NCBI GenBank assembly: GCA_016215105.1
Contig: JACRLJ010000107.1
Span: forward strand, 1 to 45,154
Source: Candidatus Hydrogenedentota bacterium
GTDB taxonomy: Bacteria > Hydrogenedentota > Hydrogenedentia > Hydrogenedentales > SLHB01
Direction: 5' to 3'
DNA: 45,154 nucleotides
Shown: piece by piece, positions 42,145 through 45,154 of the stretch
How the letters are laid out: every line of letters starts with the position of its first letter
How positions within the stretch are numbered: the stretch's first letter is position 1
Translations under genes and position numbers: made by a program
Notes under the pieces: model-generated
Database searches by the model: none
Told to the model about the DNA's origin: nothing
The model's input: only the letters and a program-made list of their open reading frames with translations

Positions 42145-42381
42145 CTAGAGATACTTCACTACGGCCCAGGCAACGGGGATCGACGCCAGCCCAACACAGA
42201 TCTGGGGCCAGCTTGCCGTCTTGAACTTCTTGTTGGCCAGAGCATCAAACCCCTTCTTGCTCATGCTGCCATCCATGCCGTCCCCAGCGGCATACGCCTT
42301 TTCCGTGAAAGCCATCGTTATCACGCCTGCGGCGAACACCAAGACCAACGCGACCATAACGGTCTTCATTGCCATCGTCAT
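42145..42381 (-). CDS. Small protein with signal sequence and C-terminal membrane span
   Basis: A 78-residue protein. The start at 42381 (MTMAMKTVMVALVLVFAAGV) is chosen because AAGGAAAGG lies just upstream. The N-terminal segment up to KAYA looks like a cleavable signal. A short hydrophilic part (GDGMDGSMSKKGFDALANKK) is followed by one more span, QICVGLASIPVAWAVVKYL. Not recognised. It lies upstream of, and on the same strand as, the diguanylate cyclase gene with 90 bp between, so co-transcription is possible. Confidence 0.55.
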   Translation of the reverse strand: MTMAMKTVMVALVLVFAAGVITMAFTEKAYAAGDGMDGSMSKKGFDALANKKFKTASWPQICVGLASIPVAWAVVKYL

Positions 42382-42522
42382 ATTCCTTTCCTTGTGGCAT
42401 CCGTCCGGCATCGAGACCGGATATCACTTTACTCTTGTGCGGAAGCCGGCTAGCGCCGCACAGCACTGCCCTTACACTTCTATTGTACCTAGTAGCGCAG
42501 GAACTTGCAATGCGCCGCGAGC

Positions 42523-43554
42523 TTACAATCGGACAGCGGTACCCGTCTGGGCCGCCTCAACTGCTGCGAGCGAAATCTTCAGGCTTTTTAGGGCGTCCGA
42601 GTAATTGCTTCTGATTTTCGAGAAATTCTTCGTTTTGACGGCATTTACAAACGCGGCGTCGATCTTAGGTGAAGTATCCGCCATTATCGTCTCGCTGGTC
42701 GTCTTCCCGTCTACTTTTCGAATAATCTCCATCTTCTCGTAGTCAATCTTGAGGCGGAACTCCGTAGTGAAGATGTCCAGCAGGACCTCGAACAGGTAGT
42801 TGACTTGACACGAACAGGTGAAGACGGCCGGGACGGCGGACTCGAACTGCATTAACAGCGTCGTGGCGTCCCAAATGTTGTACTCGTGGCGTTCGAGCCC
42901 CGCCGTGGCCGAGGATGCCGACCCTTTTCCCAAGACGGTGGCGTCCAGAGTGTCCGCCGAGACGACGGCGCCCTGGCGCTTGGATGCGGCGACCCATTCG
43001 ACATCGCCCAGGATGTACCGCATCAGGTCCAGCATGTGGGTGGCCTGTTCGGTGATCTGGCCGCCTGACAGGGCCATCCGGGTATACCACCCGCCGATGG
43101 CGCCGCATACGTAATACCCCTGCGCCATGTTGATGAAGGCGCCGCGCAACATCTCTCTTGCCCGGTCCACGATGTCGAAATAGCGGACTTGGTAGCCGAC
43201 ACAGGTGCCGATCCCGCGCTTGATAACGCGTTCTTCGATGTCATTGGCCAGGGCCAGCGTGGTCGCCAACGGTTTCTCTACGAAGAATGGCAGGCCTTTC
43301 TCAATGACATCAATCTCGGGTTCCCCATGCTGATACGGTGGAATCGAAATGTAGCAGCAGTCAAGGGATTCTTCAGCCAACATCACCTTGTGGCTGGCGT
43401 AGGGCTTGGCGCCGTGTTTCTCCGCCGCGGCCTGGGCTCTTGGAAAATCGACGTCGGCAATAGCCATGACCCGGCCGTCCGGAACATCCTTCAGCATATC
43501 CATATGCCAGCACGCGTTACCTCCCGCCCCAATGAACCCAATCTTGACCGTCAT
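42523..43554 (-). CDS. Gfo/Idh/MocA family oxidoreductase
   Basis: A 343-residue NAD(P)-dependent dehydrogenase acting most likely on sugars, inositols or their acids. AAGGAGAGG directly precedes the ATG. The dinucleotide fold is MTVKIGFIGAGGNACWHMDM, and the family signature EKPLATTLALANDIEERV follows with the catalytic-region Lys. The substrate-binding half has GGWYTRMALSGGQITEQATH, where Gln and His are the expected catalytic pair (normally D..H). No signal peptide, so cytoplasmic, unlike many paralogues in these genomes. It follows the URO-D family gene on the same strand with a 127-bp gap. Confidence 0.92.
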   Translation of the reverse strand: MTVKIGFIGAGGNACWHMDMLKDVPDGRVMAIADVDFPRAQAAAEKHGAKPYASHKVMLAEESLDCCYISIPPYQHGEPEIDVIEKGLPFFVEKPLATTLALANDIEERVIKRGIGTCVGYQVRYFDIVDRAREMLRGAFINMAQGYYVCGAIGGWYTRMALSGGQITEQATHMLDLMRYILGDVEWVAASKRQGAVVSADTLDATVLGKGSASSATAGLERHEYNIWDATTLLMQFESAVPAVFTCSCQVNYLFEVLLDIFTTEFRLKIDYEKMEIIRKVDGKTTSETIMADTSPKIDAAFVNAVKTKNFSKIRSNYSDALKSLKISLAAVEAAQTGTAVRL

Positions 43555-43681
43555 ACCGCCTCTCCTTCAGCTTCGTGCGACAAGCTTCCCACGTAAATCG
43601 AAAACTACAAGTTCCCGGCGCCTCTGCGGCGTCATCGAATTTCGTATTCTACATGCGCGGCTAACCGTTTTCACACTGGCG

Positions 43682-44755
43682 TTACCGCGCCGTGAGTTCG
43701 CGCCATAGTTCGAGCATGGCCGCGCACTCGCTTCGCGCCGACGGGAAGACGGTAGAGCGCAGAACGCAACGCGCGCCCGTGGAACGCACCAATCCCCCAA
43801 TGCGGCGGACATAGTCTTCCCAAGATTCGTCGGGGAGTCCCTCGACCCGGCTGTATAAGACCGTGTCGTTCTCGGCGCACTGTTCCAGGAGCCACGAGGC
43901 GCTGTGCATGCCCGGTTGTACGTCGATGGCCTTGATCCATGGCGAACGGCAGAGCTCCTGAAAAAGGTGATCGCACCGCCCGCAGAAATGGGCAAACGCC
44001 CCGCCAAAGGGGACCACCGACCGAGTGATGATGGGTAGTATCACTTCGTCGATACTTTGCGGAGAGAACAAGATCGCGGTGTCTTCGCTGGTGCGCGCGC
44101 CTGCGTTGGGAAAGTAGACACCCTGGGCCGTTCCATGCCCGTGGATCATCGTTCCCTCGGAGTCGCCGATCGCGGCCCGCATGCGCTGCGATACCCGCAC
44201 GAAGAGGTCGAGACAAATCTCCAGAAGTTCATCGACCCACTCCCGGCGCGAGGGATCGATAACGTCGTAGAAGATCTGATCGCCCCACAGCATATGGGCA
44301 ATGTCGAATACCCCTTGCGTGTCGGGATGGTACGGCGCGATCTCGGTTTCGCCGGATGCCCGGTGAATTGCGTAGAACCGTTCTGCGTTTCGGATCATGT
44401 CGGTGTCGGCCAGCTCTACGGAGCGCGCAGCCCGCAGCGCGTCCTCGCTCAGCGGCTCATCCGGCCAAGGCATTTGGCCATCTTGAAGCAGATACTTCTG
44501 ACCCGCCATTGCCGGTATGAATACTACGCCAAAATTCGGACGCACCGTCGGGATGCCATCCGTGGGCCAATCGATGACCGAACGGGCGCGTGTGGTTTCG
44601 CGCTTCCAGACTTCCTCGGGATTCAACGAAAACGTGGACATAGCTGGCGATACGCTGTCCGTCGCCGCGATTTCACCAGGGGCCGGAATGAGGATCAGAC
44701 TCGGACCGGCTCCAGACCAGAATTGTTTGTGACGTTCGATTTTCTCGTGCAACAT
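43682..44755 (-). CDS. Uroporphyrinogen decarboxylase (URO-D) family protein
   Basis: A 357-residue protein of the broad URO-D superfamily, which also covers MtaA/CmuA-type corrinoid methyltransferases. The start at 44755 (MLHEKIERHKQFWSGAGPSL) has AGGAGA 12 bases upstream; an ATG at 44782 is the alternative. Family-like stretches are DIAHMLWGDQIFYDVIDPSR, GTMIHGHGTAQGVYFPNAG and the late ITRSVVPFGGAFAHFCGRCD, where HFC with a further Cys could bind zinc as in the methyltransferases. It lacks the heme-enzyme signature of HemE, so heme synthesis is unlikely. With the following Gfo/Idh gene, a role in methylated or sugar-acid substrates is conceivable but unproven. Confidence 0.75.
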   Translation of the reverse strand: MLHEKIERHKQFWSGAGPSLILIPAPGEIAATDSVSPAMSTFSLNPEEVWKRETTRARSVIDWPTDGIPTVRPNFGVVFIPAMAGQKYLLQDGQMPWPDEPLSEDALRAARSVELADTDMIRNAERFYAIHRASGETEIAPYHPDTQGVFDIAHMLWGDQIFYDVIDPSRREWVDELLEICLDLFVRVSQRMRAAIGDSEGTMIHGHGTAQGVYFPNAGARTSEDTAILFSPQSIDEVILPIITRSVVPFGGAFAHFCGRCDHLFQELCRSPWIKAIDVQPGMHSASWLLEQCAENDTVLYSRVEGLPDESWEDYVRRIGGLVRSTGARCVLRSTVFPSARSECAAMLELWRELTAR

Positions 44756-44786
44756 AAAAGCGTGTTCTCTCCTTACGCCCATTTAG

Positions 44787-44839
44787 CTTCTTTGTCCGCA
44801 ACGTCCATATTATTCGCGTAGATGTTGCGGACAAAGAAG
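44787..44839. promoter_or_regulatory. Long inverted repeat upstream of the URO-D family gene
   Basis: Arms CTTCTTTGTCCGCAAC (44787-44802) and GTTGCGGACAAAGAAG (44824-44839) are perfect over 16 bases and nearly so over 20, with a 21-base AT-rich spacer that contains TAATAT on the minus strand. It begins 32 bases upstream of the URO-D start. It may be an operator with a promoter in the spacer, or an RNA hairpin in the leader. Only one copy is in this window. Confidence 0.6.
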
Positions 44840-45068
44840 TCACACCATTAGCTACGCCTTTGCGGCCCAGCCGCTTCAGGGACGTCCCGGTCCCCGCGTA
44901 ACTCCGCGCGGCTGCCTTGATATCCCCAAGATTCACTGTTCCGCCTGTTCCTCGTGGAGCAGGTCGCGGAAAGCGCAATGCCCTCGCGCAAGCCGCAATC
45001 TTACCACCGCGAACCCCGAAGATGAAAAACGGCGCCGCGTCGAACAACTCGCCCTCTGGCCGGAGTCC
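44840..45068 (+). other. Gap with a possible gene tail ending at repeat T copy 3
   Basis: No full gene is seen. On the plus strand, the last 70 bases read LTTANPEDEKRRRVEQLALW and PES before the TAG that starts the repeat. That piece looks like a natural protein C-terminus, but the frame upstream of about 45000 is rich in Cys, Ser and Arg and not protein-like, so at most a remnant is present. Confidence 0.35.
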
Positions 45069-45154
45069 TAGTGTAGCGAATCAGATTTGAAGCGCCTTGA
45101 CTCAAAACGGAGCATGAGCGAAAACCAGGGACTGACTCGCTTTTCGGCAGTTTG
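45069..45154 (+). repeat. Dispersed repeat family T, copy 3 (cut by window end)
   Basis: TAGTGTAGCGAATCAGATTT, GAGCATGAGCGAAAACCAGG and GACTGACTCGCTTTTCGGCA then TTTG at the window end. It matches copies 1 and 2 in order and spacing. It is in plus orientation while the copy at the window start is in minus orientation. Confidence 0.85.

Noticed and set aside
44673-45047. Minus-strand frame upstream of the URO-D gene
   Set aside because: It overlaps the URO-D start region in another frame, spans the inverted repeat and has no recognisable domain.
1-45154. tRNA, rRNA, riboswitch or phage/antiphage islands
   Set aside because: I scanned the gaps for tRNA-like arms and for typical defence or phage genes and saw none. 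Structured RNAs without clear hairpins could be missed without a covariance search.

Overview
The window is 45 kb of moderately GC-rich bacterial chromosome, dense with genes and free of phage, plasmid, CRISPR, tRNA or rRNA features that I can recognise. The gene mix is secreted glycosidases, a Tat-type FAD oxidoreductase, Gfo/Idh and TIM-barrel sugar enzymes, a PhyH dioxygenase, a GDSL hydrolase and many short palindromic intergenic repeats. This suits a free-living heterotroph of the PVC/Planctomycetes or Hydrogenedentes type. That placement is an inference from gene style only; there is no marker RNA. Both window ends lie in the same dispersed repeat in opposite orientation, so the window may be a whole contig broken at repeats.

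Layout. 1-8.6 kb: a GH29 alpha-L-fucosidase interrupted by one in-frame TGA, a PhyH-type dioxygenase, a methyltransferase with a probably frameshifted tail, a DUF3142 protein, a TrpB2-type tryptophan synthase beta chain, and an SGNH hydrolase split over two overlapping frames. 8.6-11.1 kb: repeats, a second methyltransferase whose C-terminus runs into repeat sequence, and a YwiC-like membrane protein. 11.1-17.7 kb (minus strand): the run pncC/cinA-type amidase, dnaE, DCC thiol oxidoreductase, DegT aminotransferase and a truncated pilC/gspF. 18-21 kb: a lytic transglycosylase and an FAD oxidoreductase with a discoidin-like tail. 21-27.6 kb: the housekeeping cluster alaS-ruvX-mltG, with a two-gene island (propeller lipoprotein-like protein and membrane protein) bounded by a direct 120-bp duplication of the mltG 3' end. 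27.9-36.8 kb: a GH36-like alpha-galactosidase, a two-gene XPB-associated (Helicase_C_3/WYL-like) unit without its helicase, and a translationally coupled pair of a membrane-anchored protein and a six-hairpin-glycosidase-like secreted protein. 36.8-45 kb: small conserved proteins, an ECF sigma factor, a glucuronokinase-like GHMP kinase, a sugar isomerase/epimerase coupled to a receiver-PAS-GGDEF protein, a Gfo/Idh oxidoreductase and a uroporphyrinogen-decarboxylase-family protein.

The window is notable less for one named system than for repeat-driven remodelling. At least four repeat families occur. One starts at a TAG stop in all three copies, one forms mirror-image REP clusters and has cut off pilC, and one has supplied a new tail to a methyltransferase. 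Separately, an mltG 3'-end duplication brackets a small gene island. Several genes (GH29, the first methyltransferase, SGNH hydrolase, pilC) look recently broken, or carry sequence errors that raw reads would settle.
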